This document shows positions 55,940 through 63,968 of a DNA stretch of 64,000 nucleotides, piece by piece. The position numbers and the translations under genes were made by a program. The stretch comes from JAEUPI01 sp044222685 (GTDB taxonomy: Bacteria; Pseudomonadota; Gammaproteobacteria; Burkholderiales; Burkholderiaceae_C). The stretch's first letter is position 1. Every line of letters starts with the position of its first letter. The notes under the pieces were generated by a model that searched no databases, was not told the DNA's origin, and saw nothing but the letters and a program-made list of their open reading frames with translations. The stretch is taken from positions 11,212-75,211 of the forward strand of contig JBGAMU010000007.1 in assembly GCA_044222685.1 (NCBI GenBank), read 5' to 3'.

Positions 55940-57163
55940 ATGACCGCCGTCACGCAGCCGATGCCGTGGCGCCACGATGCACCCACCATCGGCGCGGTCA
56001 GCCTCGCCCATGGCCTGTCGCATTTCTGTCAGCTGCTGGTCCCGCCGCTGTTTCCATGGATCGGCGCGGCGATGCACCTGTCGAACACCCAGCTCGGGGC
56101 CTTGCTGACCGTCTTCTACGTAACGTCCTGGGCCGGTCAGGCGATGGCAGGCTTCGTGGTCGACCGCTTCGGCGCGCGGTTGGTCCTGTTCGGTGGTCTC
56201 GGATTGCTGGCGCTGGCCAATTTCGGGCTGGCCCTGAGCCCCGGGTACACGAGCCTCTTGCTGTTCATGCTCGTCGCCGGGCTCGGCAACTGCGTCTTCC
56301 ATCCGGTCGATTTCTCGATCCTCAATCAGCGCGTCAGCACCTCGCGGCTCGGTCAGGCGTATGCGGCGCACGGGATTTCGGGCAACGTCGGCTGGGCCCT
56401 CGCACCAGTGTTCGTGGTCGGCATCACGCAGCTGACCGGTTCGTGGCGGTGGGCGCTGGCAGCGGCCGCCGGCGTCATTGCCGTCGTGCTCGCAGGTCTC
56501 GTGCTGGCGCGCGCCACGCTCGACGTGCGCGCCGCGCCCGCGACGCACACGGCGCCGGAAGCAGACGGCGCCTTCGGATTCCTGCGCTTGCCGGCCGTCT
56601 GGTTCTGTTTTTCCTTCTTTCTGGTCTTTGCCTTCGCGCTCGGTGGCATCCAGAGCTTCGCGCCGGCCGCAGCAGGGCAACTGCATGCGATGCGGGCGGA
56701 GCAGGTGGCGGTGTGCCTGTCGGCCTACATGGCGGCGTCCGCGGTGGGCATGGTGCTGGGCGGGCACCTCGTGCGCGACCCGCAGCGCAGCGCCCGCGTC
56801 GCCGGCCTCGGCTTTGGGGTAGCGGCCGTGATGGCCTTGCTGGTCGGCCTCGGCTCGTGGAGCGCCGCGGTCGTGCCGCTGCTGTTCGGCGCCATGGGTT
56901 TCAGTTCCGGCGTCGCCGGCCCTTCACGCGACCTGCTCGTGCGGCAGGCCACGCCGCCCGGTGCCACGGGACGCGTGTATGGCGTCGTCTACTCCGGCCT
57001 CGACGTGGGGATGGCGTTCTCGGCGCTGGTGTTCGGGGCGCTGATGGATCACCAGCAGTACCGATTGCTGTGGGTCGCCGTCGCAGCGGCGCTGGTGCTG
57101 CTGATCGCCAGCGCGTTCAACATGCGGCGCGGCGCGCCACGCGTGGCGCCGGCAGCGGCCTGA
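55940..57163 (+). CDS. Major facilitator superfamily transporter
   Basis: This 407-residue protein has 12 predicted membrane helices in two halves, with the A-motif-like loop GFVVDRFGARLVLFGG after helix 2 and RDLLVRQATPPGATGRVYG in the second half. The substrate cannot be told; it resembles drug or fosmidomycin-type exporters and small carboxylate carriers. It is on the plus strand, convergent with the catabolic operon (16 bases between stops), so it is not in that operon but may serve it. Upstream CACAAT near 55892 is a weak -10. Confidence 0.85.
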   Translation: MTAVTQPMPWRHDAPTIGAVSLAHGLSHFCQLLVPPLFPWIGAAMHLSNTQLGALLTVFYVTSWAGQAMAGFVVDRFGARLVLFGGLGLLALANFGLALSPGYTSLLLFMLVAGLGNCVFHPVDFSILNQRVSTSRLGQAYAAHGISGNVGWALAPVFVVGITQLTGSWRWALAAAAGVIAVVLAGLVLARATLDVRAAPATHTAPEADGAFGFLRLPAVWFCFSFFLVFAFALGGIQSFAPAAAGQLHAMRAEQVAVCLSAYMAASAVGMVLGGHLVRDPQRSARVAGLGFGVAAVMALLVGLGSWSAAVVPLLFGAMGFSSGVAGPSRDLLVRQATPPGATGRVYGVVYSGLDVGMAFSALVFGALMDHQQYRLLWVAVAAALVLLIASAFNMRRGAPRVAPAAA

Positions 57164-57178
57164 ACGACGCGCAGCGGG

Positions 57179-58057
57179 TCAGACGCAGCGTCGGTGCCGC
57201 TCGATGCAGGTGTCGAGCACCTCGCCGCCGGCGCGCTGCCACCAGTTGGCCGCAGAGAAGACCTCGACCTCGCTGTAGCCCGCGAAACCTTGTGCCTCCA
57301 CCCAGCCGCGGATGCGGCGCAGGTCGATCACGCCGTCGCCCATCATGCCGCGATCGTTGAGCAGATCGCTGGTCGGCACCAGCCAGTCGCAGACATGGAA
57401 CGCGAGCAGGCGTTCGCGCCCTGCGCGGCGAATCTGCGCCTCGAGCTGCGGATCCCACCACACGTGATAGACATCCACGGCCACGCCGAGCGCGCCGCTG
57501 CGCGACGGATCGAGCGCGTCGCACACGTCGAGCGCCTGCGACAGCGTATTGATGCAGGCGCGGTCGGCGGCGTACATGGGATGCAGCGGCTCGATCGCCA
57601 GCGGCATGCGACGCGAGCGGGCGTCGTCGAGCAGCGCGGCAATGCCTTCGCTGACCTGTTCACGCGCCGCCGCGATGTTGCGATGCGCTGCGTGGCCGGC
57701 CAGCGCGCCCGGCAGGCCACCGACCACCAGCACCAGGCAGGCGGCGCCCAGCGCGCAGGCCTCGTCGAGGGCGCGGCGGTTGTCGTCGCGCACGGCCTGG
57801 CGCGAAGCGGCATCGGTGTAGGTGAACATGCCGCCGCGGCAATAACCCGAGAGCTCGAGGCCCAGGGCGCGTAGCTGGCGTCCGGTGGCATCGAGGCCGG
57901 CCGCGGCCACCTGGTCGCGCCACGGTGACACGGCGCGGATGCCGCGTGCCGCGCAGGCATCGAGGATGTTCTGCAGCGACCAGTCCTGCCCGTGCTGGCG
58001 CCGCACGGTGGCGGTGTTGATCGACAGCCAGCGATGGTCGGTGCCGAAGTCGCGCAT
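57179..58057 (-). CDS. TIM-barrel sugar phosphate isomerase/epimerase
   Basis: This 292-residue protein is an AP-endonuclease-family-2 type TIM barrel (IolE/IolI-like). Visible features are YCRGGMFTYTD, IEPLHPMYAADRACI with the metal-binding Glu and His, VAVDVYHVWWDPQLE with Asp and His, HVCDWLVP, and a final Glu in GYSEVEVFS. Relatives isomerise or epimerise sugars, inosose or hydroxy-acids. It is the last gene of the minus-strand operon and overlaps the dehydrogenase upstream by one base (TGATG). The substrate is unknown. Confidence 0.85.
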   Translation of the reverse strand: MRDFGTDHRWLSINTATVRRQHGQDWSLQNILDACAARGIRAVSPWRDQVAAAGLDATGRQLRALGLELSGYCRGGMFTYTDAASRQAVRDDNRRALDEACALGAACLVLVVGGLPGALAGHAAHRNIAAAREQVSEGIAALLDDARSRRMPLAIEPLHPMYAADRACINTLSQALDVCDALDPSRSGALGVAVDVYHVWWDPQLEAQIRRAGRERLLAFHVCDWLVPTSDLLNDRGMMGDGVIDLRRIRGWVEAQGFAGYSEVEVFSAANWWQRAGGEVLDTCIERHRRCV

Positions 58058-58965
58058 CAGGGCTCCTGCGGCAGCGAAGGCCGTGCGACCGACAGACGCC
58101 GGAGCTGGCGGATGATCGCCGCGTTGTCGAGATCGCCGTCACCCGCGTCGACGGCGGCGTGCAGCAGCGCGGCATGGGCTTCGGTGAGCGGCAGTTGCTG
58201 GCCCTCGGCCCTCGCGGCCGCGAGCATCAGTTGCACGTCCTTCAGATGCTGGACGACGCGCGACTGCGGCGCGAAGTCGCCACGCACCATGCGCTCGCCT
58301 TTTTGCACGGCTGCCTCGGAGCGGGCGGGCGTGGCCAGCACCAGCTGCAGAAAGGTCTCGGGCGAAATGCCCAGGCGATCGGCGAAGACCATGCCTTCGG
58401 CCAGCGCGGCGCGGTTCAGGCCGAGCACGAGGTTGGTCGCGAGCTTGGCCCGCGCGGCCATGCCGGGGCCGCCGACGTGCATGCGCCGCGGCGAGATCGC
58501 CTCGAACAAGGCGACGTGCCGAGCGATGACCGCGGCATCGCCGCCGAGCAGGAGCGTGGCGTCGCCCGCGGCGATCTGTGCGCTCGAGCCCGACAGCGGC
58601 GCCTCGACGAGGCACACGCCACGAGCCGCGAGGCGTGCGGCCAGCACCTGCAACGCATCGGGGTCGCCGGTCGAGCAGTCGACCAGCGTGGCCACGTGGC
58701 CCGCGCTCAACAGTCCATCCGACGATTCGACAACCTCCATCACCCCGGCGGTGTCGAACACCGCCAGCACCACCCTGCGGCAGTTCAGGGCCAGCTCCCG
58801 CAGCGAGGGAGCAACGCGTTGGCCGGCCCGTGTCCACGCTGCGTTGGCATCCTCACGCCGGTCGTGCCCGAGCACCTCGAAGCCGGCCGCGGCGAGACGC
58901 CTGCCGAGTGCTGTGCCGACGAGACCCAGGCCGACGAGACCGAGCGGGGCTTCGGGTGCGCTCAT
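58057..58965 (-). CDS. NAD-dependent beta-hydroxyacid dehydrogenase (HIBADH family)
   Basis: This 302-residue protein has the N-terminal Rossmann motif GLVGLGLVGTALGRRLAAAGF, the substrate-binding phrase EAPLSGSSAQIAAGDATLLLGGD, and the catalytic Lys in ARAKLATNLVLGLNRAALAEG. These are hallmarks of 3-hydroxyisobutyrate, tartronate semialdehyde and related dehydrogenases. The exact substrate is open. The ATG at 58965 overlaps the SDR gene stop by ATGA, so it is coupled in the operon. Confidence 0.88.
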   Translation of the reverse strand: MSAPEAPLGLVGLGLVGTALGRRLAAAGFEVLGHDRREDANAAWTRAGQRVAPSLRELALNCRRVVLAVFDTAGVMEVVESSDGLLSAGHVATLVDCSTGDPDALQVLAARLAARGVCLVEAPLSGSSAQIAAGDATLLLGGDAAVIARHVALFEAISPRRMHVGGPGMAARAKLATNLVLGLNRAALAEGMVFADRLGISPETFLQLVLATPARSEAAVQKGERMVRGDFAPQSRVVQHLKDVQLMLAAARAEGQQLPLTEAHAALLHAAVDAGDGDLDNAAIIRQLRRLSVARPSLPQEP

Positions 58966-59666
58966 TGCGGCAACGAGGCGCCGCCGCAGATGGCGATGTC
59001 CTGTCCCGTGATGGCTGCCGCGTCGGCGCCGAGCAGGAAGGCCACGAGCGCGGCCACCTCGTCGGGCCGGATCAACCGGCCGATCGGGGGCAAGCGCGGC
59101 GTGGTGGCGGCACGCGCCGGGTCGGCCAGCATCGGCGTGTCGGTGGCGGCGGGGGAGACCACGTTGACGGTGACCCCGGCCGCGACCACTTCGGCGGCCC
59201 AGCTGCGTGCCAGCGACACCAGCGCCGCCTTGGTGGCCGCGTACTGGCTGCGCCCGGGCATGCCGGGCCAGACCCGGCTGCCGATCAGCACCACGCGGCC
59301 GTGGCCAGCGCGCGTCATCGCCGGCAACAGCGCGTCGGCCAGCCGCGTGGCAGCGTCGACATGCAGCCGCCACATCTGCGCGCCTTGGTCGGCATCCAGC
59401 TCGCCCAGTGGCGCGGTGCGCATCACGCCGGCCGCGTGCACGAACGCCTGTATCGGGCCCGCGGAAGGCAGTGCCGCGATGGCAGCCTGCGTGCGCGCCG
59501 CATCGGTCAGGTCGACCGTGTGGGTCACGAAACGCTCGTGACGCAGCGTCGCCGGTGCGCTGTCGAGCCCGTGCACCTGCCAGCCGTCGGCGAGCAAGCG
59601 CCGGGCGATCGCCGCGCCGATGCCCGAACTGCTGCCGGTGACGACGACGGTGGTGCGAGTGCTCAA
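58962..59666 (-). CDS. Short-chain dehydrogenase/reductase
   Basis: This 234-residue classical SDR has the cofactor motif VTGSSSGIGAAIA, HAAGV (NNAG-type), the active-site Ser in VLIGSRVW, YAATK (YxxxK) and a C-terminal GQDIAICGG. The only start that fits is a TTG at 59666, two bases after the stop of the upstream Bug gene; no ATG or GTG is available before the Rossmann strand. TTG starts are usually weak, so it probably relies on coupling. The substrate is unknown; in context it should oxidise an alcohol group of the operon's carbohydrate-like substrate. Confidence 0.85.
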   Translation of the reverse strand: MSTRTTVVVTGSSSGIGAAIARRLLADGWQVHGLDSAPATLRHERFVTHTVDLTDAARTQAAIAALPSAGPIQAFVHAAGVMRTAPLGELDADQGAQMWRLHVDAATRLADALLPAMTRAGHGRVVLIGSRVWPGMPGRSQYAATKAALVSLARSWAAEVVAAGVTVNVVSPAATDTPMLADPARAATTPRLPPIGRLIRPDEVAALVAFLLGADAAAITGQDIAICGGASLPQ

Positions 59667-59668
59667 CG

Positions 59669-60631
59669 TCAGTCCAGCGTGATCTTCTTGTCCGCGATGA
59701 TCTTGCCGGACGCCGCGATGTCGTCGGCCTGGAACTTCGCGAAATCGGCCGGGCTGCCGCCGCCGGGCACCAGACCGTCGGCCAGCAGCTTGTCGGCCAT
59801 GTCGGCGGCCAGCGCCTTGTTCACCGCGGCATTGAGTCGGGTCACGATTTCCGGCGGGGTCTTCGCAGGCGCCCACACACCGTACCAGCTGGCGCACTCG
59901 AAGCCGGGCAGTGTCTCGGCCGCCGTGGGCACATCGCTCAGGTTGGGCAGCCGTTTGGCCGACGTGACGGCCACCACGCGCAGCTGCTGCGTGCGATGAA
60001 ACTGCACCGAGCCGAGCACGGGATCGATGAAACCCTCGATCTGCCCGCCGATGAGGTCCTGGAACGCTGGCGCCGTGCCCTTGTACGGCACGACCGTCAC
60101 ACTGATGCCGGCGGCCTGCTCGAGCCGTGCGGTGCACAGGTGTCCGGCCGAGCCGATCGAGCCGGTGGCGAAGTTCAGCTTGCCGGGCTGCGCCTTGGCG
60201 GCGGCGATCAGGCCCTTGAGGTCGCTGACGCCGGCCTTGTTGCCGATCGCGATCGACAGCGGTGCCTGCGCGACCAGGCTGATCGGCACGAAATCGGTCT
60301 GCACCTTGTAGGGCACCGACTTCATCGTCATCGGCGCGGTGACGAAGGTGCTGGCGTTGAACAGCAGCGTGTAGCCGTCGGGTGCCGCCTTGGCCACCGC
60401 GTCGCCGCCGATCACGCCGTTGCCGCCTGGCTTGTTCTCGACCACGAAGGTCTGGCCGAACTGGTCCTGCAGGCGCTGCGCGAGCATGCGGCCCACCTTG
60501 TCGAGCGTGCCGCCCGGGGGGAACGGGATCACCATGCGCACGGTGCGCTCGGGCCAGGCCTGCGCGAGTGCGCCGGTGGAGCTGGCGATGCCACCGGCCA
60601 GCAGCGTGAACAACAGGATACGGCGGTGCAT
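59669..60631 (-). CDS. Tripartite tricarboxylate transporter substrate-binding protein (Bug family)
   Basis: This 320-residue periplasmic protein has a signal peptide (about 1-24, ending GALA). The Bug signatures follow: RTVRMVIPFPPGGTLD, VVENKPGGNGVIGGDAVAKAAPDGYTLL, and NFATGSIGSAGH. Bug proteins bind carboxylates or other small acids with high affinity for TctAB-type carriers. No tctA or tctB is nearby, as is common for the expanded Bug family in Burkholderiales. Its place in the operon suggests the substrate or an intermediate is an acid. Confidence 0.93.
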   Translation of the reverse strand: MHRRILLFTLLAGGIASSTGALAQAWPERTVRMVIPFPPGGTLDKVGRMLAQRLQDQFGQTFVVENKPGGNGVIGGDAVAKAAPDGYTLLFNASTFVTAPMTMKSVPYKVQTDFVPISLVAQAPLSIAIGNKAGVSDLKGLIAAAKAQPGKLNFATGSIGSAGHLCTARLEQAAGISVTVVPYKGTAPAFQDLIGGQIEGFIDPVLGSVQFHRTQQLRVVAVTSAKRLPNLSDVPTAAETLPGFECASWYGVWAPAKTPPEIVTRLNAAVNKALAADMADKLLADGLVPGGGSPADFAKFQADDIAASGKIIADKKITLD

Positions 60632-60653
60632 CTTCTGTCTCCTCTTTGGATGT

Positions 60654-61835
60654 TCAGGCCACGCCGTGCAGCGCGAGCAGGGTGCGCATGCGACGTACGG
60701 CCAGTTCAGGCTGCTCGATCAGACCGGCGGCATCGGCCAGGCGGAACAGCTCGGCCAGGTGGGGCAGCGAGCGGGTGCTCTGCTGGCCGCCGACCATGAC
60801 GAAGTGGTCCTGGTGGCCGTTGAGCCAGGCCATGAACACCACGCCGGTCTTGTAGAAGCGCGTTGGCGCTTGGAAGATGTGGCGCGACAGCGGCACCGAG
60901 GGCGCCAGGATGGCGTGGAAGCGGTCGCCATCGCCAGCAGCCAGTGCGGCCAGCGCGGCGCTGGCGGCCGGCGCGATGGCGTCGAAGATGCCGAGCAGTG
61001 CGTCGCTGTGCTGCTGCGTCGGTGCAGTGCCCACGCCGTCACCGGCGATCAGCTCGGCATAGTTGAAATCGTCGCCGGTGTACATGCGCACGCCCGGCGG
61101 CAGGCGCCGGCGCATCGTGATCTCGTGGTCCTTGTCGAGCAGCGAGATCTTGATGCCGTCGACCTTGCCGGCATGCGCCGCGATGACGCCCAGCGCGGTG
61201 TCCATCGCGCGCGGCACCTCGCGGCTGCCCCAGTAGCCGGCCAGCGCCGGGTCGAACATGTCGCCCAGCCAGTGCAGGATGACCGGCTCGCGCGCCTGGC
61301 TCAGCACGCGGTCGTAGACGCGTTCGTAGTCGGCGGGGCCCTTGGCCACGCGGGCCAGCGCGCGGCTGGCCATCACGATCAGCCTTCCGCCCAGCGCCTC
61401 GATCGCGGCCATCTGCTCCTCATAGGCACGGATCACATCGTCGATCGATCGCGCATCGTCCGGCGCCAGGTGGTCGGTGCCGCAACCGCTGGCGAGGAAC
61501 GCGCCGGGCACGTCGCGCGACGCGTCGATCGAACGGCGGATCAGCTCCAGCGAGGTGGGCCAGTCCAGGCCCATGCCGCGCTGCGCAGTGTCCATCGCCT
61601 CGGCCACACCGAGCCCCAGGCGCCACAGGCGCTGGCGGTAGGCGATGGTCGTGTCCCAGTCGATCGCGCATTGCAGCCAGGGGTCGACGGCGGCACGGGC
61701 GTCGGCCACCACGTGCGCAGCCGAGTAGGCGATGCGGTTGAAGCGCGCACCCGCCACCGGCGGGACAAAGCTCGCCGGTCCGCGCAGTGTGTAGGGGGCA
61801 AGGCGGCCATCCGAGGTGGGCAGCGTGATCTGCAT
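60654..61835 (-). CDS. DUF993 / dihydrodipicolinate-synthase-like TIM-barrel protein
   Basis: This 393-residue protein matches the DUF993 family, which belongs to the DapA/NAL aldolase superfamily. Features include TDHL near LASGCGTDHLAPDD, VILHWLGDMFDPALAGYWG, the probable Schiff-base Lys in KVDGIKISLLDKDHE, and MYTGDDFNYAELIAGDG. The family function is not established; a retro-aldol cleavage is plausible. I use the ATG at 61835 (MQITLPTSDG), seven bases after the Gfo/Idh stop; the frame is open further into that gene. It precedes the Bug gene by 22 bases. Confidence 0.82.
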   Translation of the reverse strand: MQITLPTSDGRLAPYTLRGPASFVPPVAGARFNRIAYSAAHVVADARAAVDPWLQCAIDWDTTIAYRQRLWRLGLGVAEAMDTAQRGMGLDWPTSLELIRRSIDASRDVPGAFLASGCGTDHLAPDDARSIDDVIRAYEEQMAAIEALGGRLIVMASRALARVAKGPADYERVYDRVLSQAREPVILHWLGDMFDPALAGYWGSREVPRAMDTALGVIAAHAGKVDGIKISLLDKDHEITMRRRLPPGVRMYTGDDFNYAELIAGDGVGTAPTQQHSDALLGIFDAIAPAASAALAALAAGDGDRFHAILAPSVPLSRHIFQAPTRFYKTGVVFMAWLNGHQDHFVMVGGQQSTRSLPHLAELFRLADAAGLIEQPELAVRRMRTLLALHGVA

Positions 61836-61842
61836 CGCGACC

Positions 61843-63006
61843 TCAGATCTGCAGCGCCGGCACGTCGACCCAGCGGCGCTCTTTCCAGGAGCGCAGTGCC
61901 GCTTCGACCAGTTGCACGCCCTTGGCGCCCTCGGGCAAGGTCCAGCGATAGGGCGCGTCCTCCACCACATGGCGGATGAAAGCCTCCCACTGGATCTTGA
62001 AGCCGTTGTCGTAGGGCTGCGCGTCCGGGATCTCCTGCCACTGCTCGAAGAAGTTCATCGCCTGCTTGACATCCGGGTTCCACACCGGTCGCGGCGTGGC
62101 CACGCGTGACTGCGCACGGCAATCCTGCAGGCCGGCCACCGCCGAGCCATGCGTGCCGTCGACATGAAACGTGACCAGGTCGTCGCGCCGCACGCGCGTG
62201 GCCCAGGAACTGTTCACCTGTGCGATCACCGGCTCGCCCTGGTGGCCCTTGAGCTGAAAGGTGGCATAGGCGGCGTCGTCGGCTGTCGCGGCATAGGGCT
62301 TGCCGGACTCGTCCCAGCGCTGCGGGATGTGGGTGGTGCCGAGGCACGACACCGACTGCACCTCGCCGAACAGGTTGTCGAGCACGTAGCGCCAGTGGCA
62401 CACCATGTCGAGGATGATGCCGCCGCCGTCTTCGGTGCGGTAGTTCCAGCTCGGCCGCTGGATCGGCTGCAGATCACCTTCGAACACCCAGTAGCCGAAC
62501 TCGATGCGCACGCTGAGCAGCCGGCCGAAGAAGCCGGCTCGCCTGAGCATGTCGAGCTTGCGCAGCCCCGGCAGGAAGAGCTTGTCCTGCACGGCACCGT
62601 GCTTCAGGCCGGATACCTGCGCGAGGCGGCAGACCTCGACCGCCTCGTTCAGGTTGGTCGCGATCGGCTTCTCGCAGTACACATGTTTGCCCGCACGCAG
62701 CGCCTGCGTCAGCAGCGTCGGCCGCATCTGCGTGGTGCCGGCATCGAAGAACACGGTGTCCTGCCGGTCGGCCAGCGCGGCGTCGAGGTTGGTGCCGAAG
62801 CGCGTGATGCCATGGGCGCGCGCCAGTGCCTCGATCTTCTCGGCGTTGCGACCGATCAGCACCGGATCGGGCATCACCCTGTCGCCGTTGGCCAGCGGCA
62901 CGCCGCCCTGCTGGCGAATCGCGACGATCGAGCGGACCAGGTGCTGGTTCATGCCCATCCGGCCGGTGACGCCGTTCATCACGATGCCGAGTCGTTGTGT
63001 GCTCAT
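61843..63006 (-). CDS. Gfo/Idh/MocA family oxidoreductase
   Basis: This 387-residue protein has an N-terminal NAD(P) domain (GIVMNGVTGRMGMNQHLVRS) and the signature HVYCEKPIATNLNEAVEVC with the conserved EKP. The C-terminal domain includes GGGIILDMVCHWRYVLD, where the His often takes part in catalysis. Relatives oxidise sugars, inositols or sugar acids. The ATG at 63006 gives the Rossmann strand straight away; upstream open frame overlaps the PhyH gene. It follows that gene after 20 bases. Confidence 0.9.
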   Translation of the reverse strand: MSTQRLGIVMNGVTGRMGMNQHLVRSIVAIRQQGGVPLANGDRVMPDPVLIGRNAEKIEALARAHGITRFGTNLDAALADRQDTVFFDAGTTQMRPTLLTQALRAGKHVYCEKPIATNLNEAVEVCRLAQVSGLKHGAVQDKLFLPGLRKLDMLRRAGFFGRLLSVRIEFGYWVFEGDLQPIQRPSWNYRTEDGGGIILDMVCHWRYVLDNLFGEVQSVSCLGTTHIPQRWDESGKPYAATADDAAYATFQLKGHQGEPVIAQVNSSWATRVRRDDLVTFHVDGTHGSAVAGLQDCRAQSRVATPRPVWNPDVKQAMNFFEQWQEIPDAQPYDNGFKIQWEAFIRHVVEDAPYRWTLPEGAKGVQLVEAALRSWKERRWVDVPALQI

Positions 63007-63026
63007 GCGCGGTGTCCTTCTGAATG

Positions 63027-63770
63027 TCAGCTGATGCGCAACATCAGCGCGGCGTCGTAGGGCAGGGCGGGATGGTCGAAGCGCGTGTGCGCATTGACGT
63101 AGTGCAGCGCGCACGCACGTCGCCAGCGCGTCGAGTGATTCGGCCCCGACTGGTGGAAGACGTTGCCATGATGGAACGACACGCCGCCGCGCATCACCGG
63201 CGCCGGCGACATCGGCTGCCTGTCGAGCACGCCGGCGGGCAACTGCAGATTGAAGGGCTCGCCCGGCGGTGCGACGTGGCCATACACCGGACCGCGATGA
63301 GAGCCGTCGCCGAAATAGAGGCAGCCGTTCTCGAGCGTCGCGTCGTCGAGCGCGATCCACGCGGTGACCACGCCTTCGGGATCGTTCGGGCCGAAGTAGA
63401 AGTTGTCCTGGTGCGCCGGCTTCGGGCCGCCGCCCTCCGGCGCCTTGAAGAAGATCTGACTGAAGTAGACCGACACGCCAGGGCCGATCAGGGCTTCCAC
63501 CATCGCCACCAAAGTCGGCAAACGAGCCAGGGCGCGCACGCTGTCGCGATGATGATGGGGGTTGTCGAGCTTGCGCAGCACGTCGCGCGCCTTCACGCCG
63601 CCGTCGACGTACCAGGCGCGCTTGTCGGGCGGCAACTCTGCCAGGAACTCGGTGCCCCATGCCTCGATGTCGCGCACCACATTGTCCGTGGTGGCGCGAT
63701 CGAACACGCCCGGCACCGTGACGTGGCCGACGTGCCGGTAGTGGGCGAGGTCGCAGGGGCTCAAGGTCAT
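63027..63770 (-). CDS. Phytanoyl-CoA dioxygenase (PhyH) family protein
   Basis: This 247-residue Fe(II)/2-oxoglutarate-type oxygenase has the HxD pair in PAHQDNFYFGP, ENGCLYFGDGSH, and a distal His in HGNVFHQSGPNHS with a following Arg (TRWRRA) for 2-oxoglutarate. The family hydroxylates many small molecules, not only phytanoyl-CoA. It is the first gene of the minus-strand operon, with the start at the ATG at 63770 (MTLSPCDLAHYRHVG). The open frame continues to 63860 but lacks family sequence and enters the operator region. Confidence 0.88.
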   Translation of the reverse strand: MTLSPCDLAHYRHVGHVTVPGVFDRATTDNVVRDIEAWGTEFLAELPPDKRAWYVDGGVKARDVLRKLDNPHHHRDSVRALARLPTLVAMVEALIGPGVSVYFSQIFFKAPEGGGPKPAHQDNFYFGPNDPEGVVTAWIALDDATLENGCLYFGDGSHRGPVYGHVAPPGEPFNLQLPAGVLDRQPMSPAPVMRGGVSFHHGNVFHQSGPNHSTRWRRACALHYVNAHTRFDHPALPYDAALMLRIS

Positions 63771-63820
63771 CGTGCGCTGTGGATGCCGCGACAGGCGAGC
63801 GAAAGCTGCCGTTATCTCCG

Positions 63821-63853
63821 TCTGGTGAATTACTGTACGGCGCGGGGTCACCA
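63821..63853. promoter_or_regulatory. Inverted repeat, candidate operator copy 1
   Basis: TGGTGA (63823-63828) and TCACCA (63848-63853) form an inverted repeat 19 bases apart, about 55 bases upstream of the PhyH gene start. The left half shares the 9-mer TCTGGTGAA (63821-63829) with copy 2. Confidence 0.4.
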
Positions 63854-63935
63854 GCGTCAAGGATCCGCCAGTCTCTTCCTCAGTGTCGCTCCAGCAGCCT
63901 TGACGCTCGCGGAGGCAGGTCCTAGCATGGCTTCA

Positions 63936-63949
63936 TCACCATCTGGTGA
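63936..63949. promoter_or_regulatory. Perfect palindrome, candidate operator copy 2
   Basis: TCACCATCTGGTGA is TCACCA and TGGTGA with a 2-base centre, 20 bases before the ATG of the plus-strand gene at the right edge. The 9-mer TCTGGTGAA (63942-63950) is repeated at 63821-63829. It looks like a dimeric repressor site between the two divergent units. The regulator is not in the window. Confidence 0.5.
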
Positions 63950-63968
63950 ACGAACCGAGGACAAGAGC

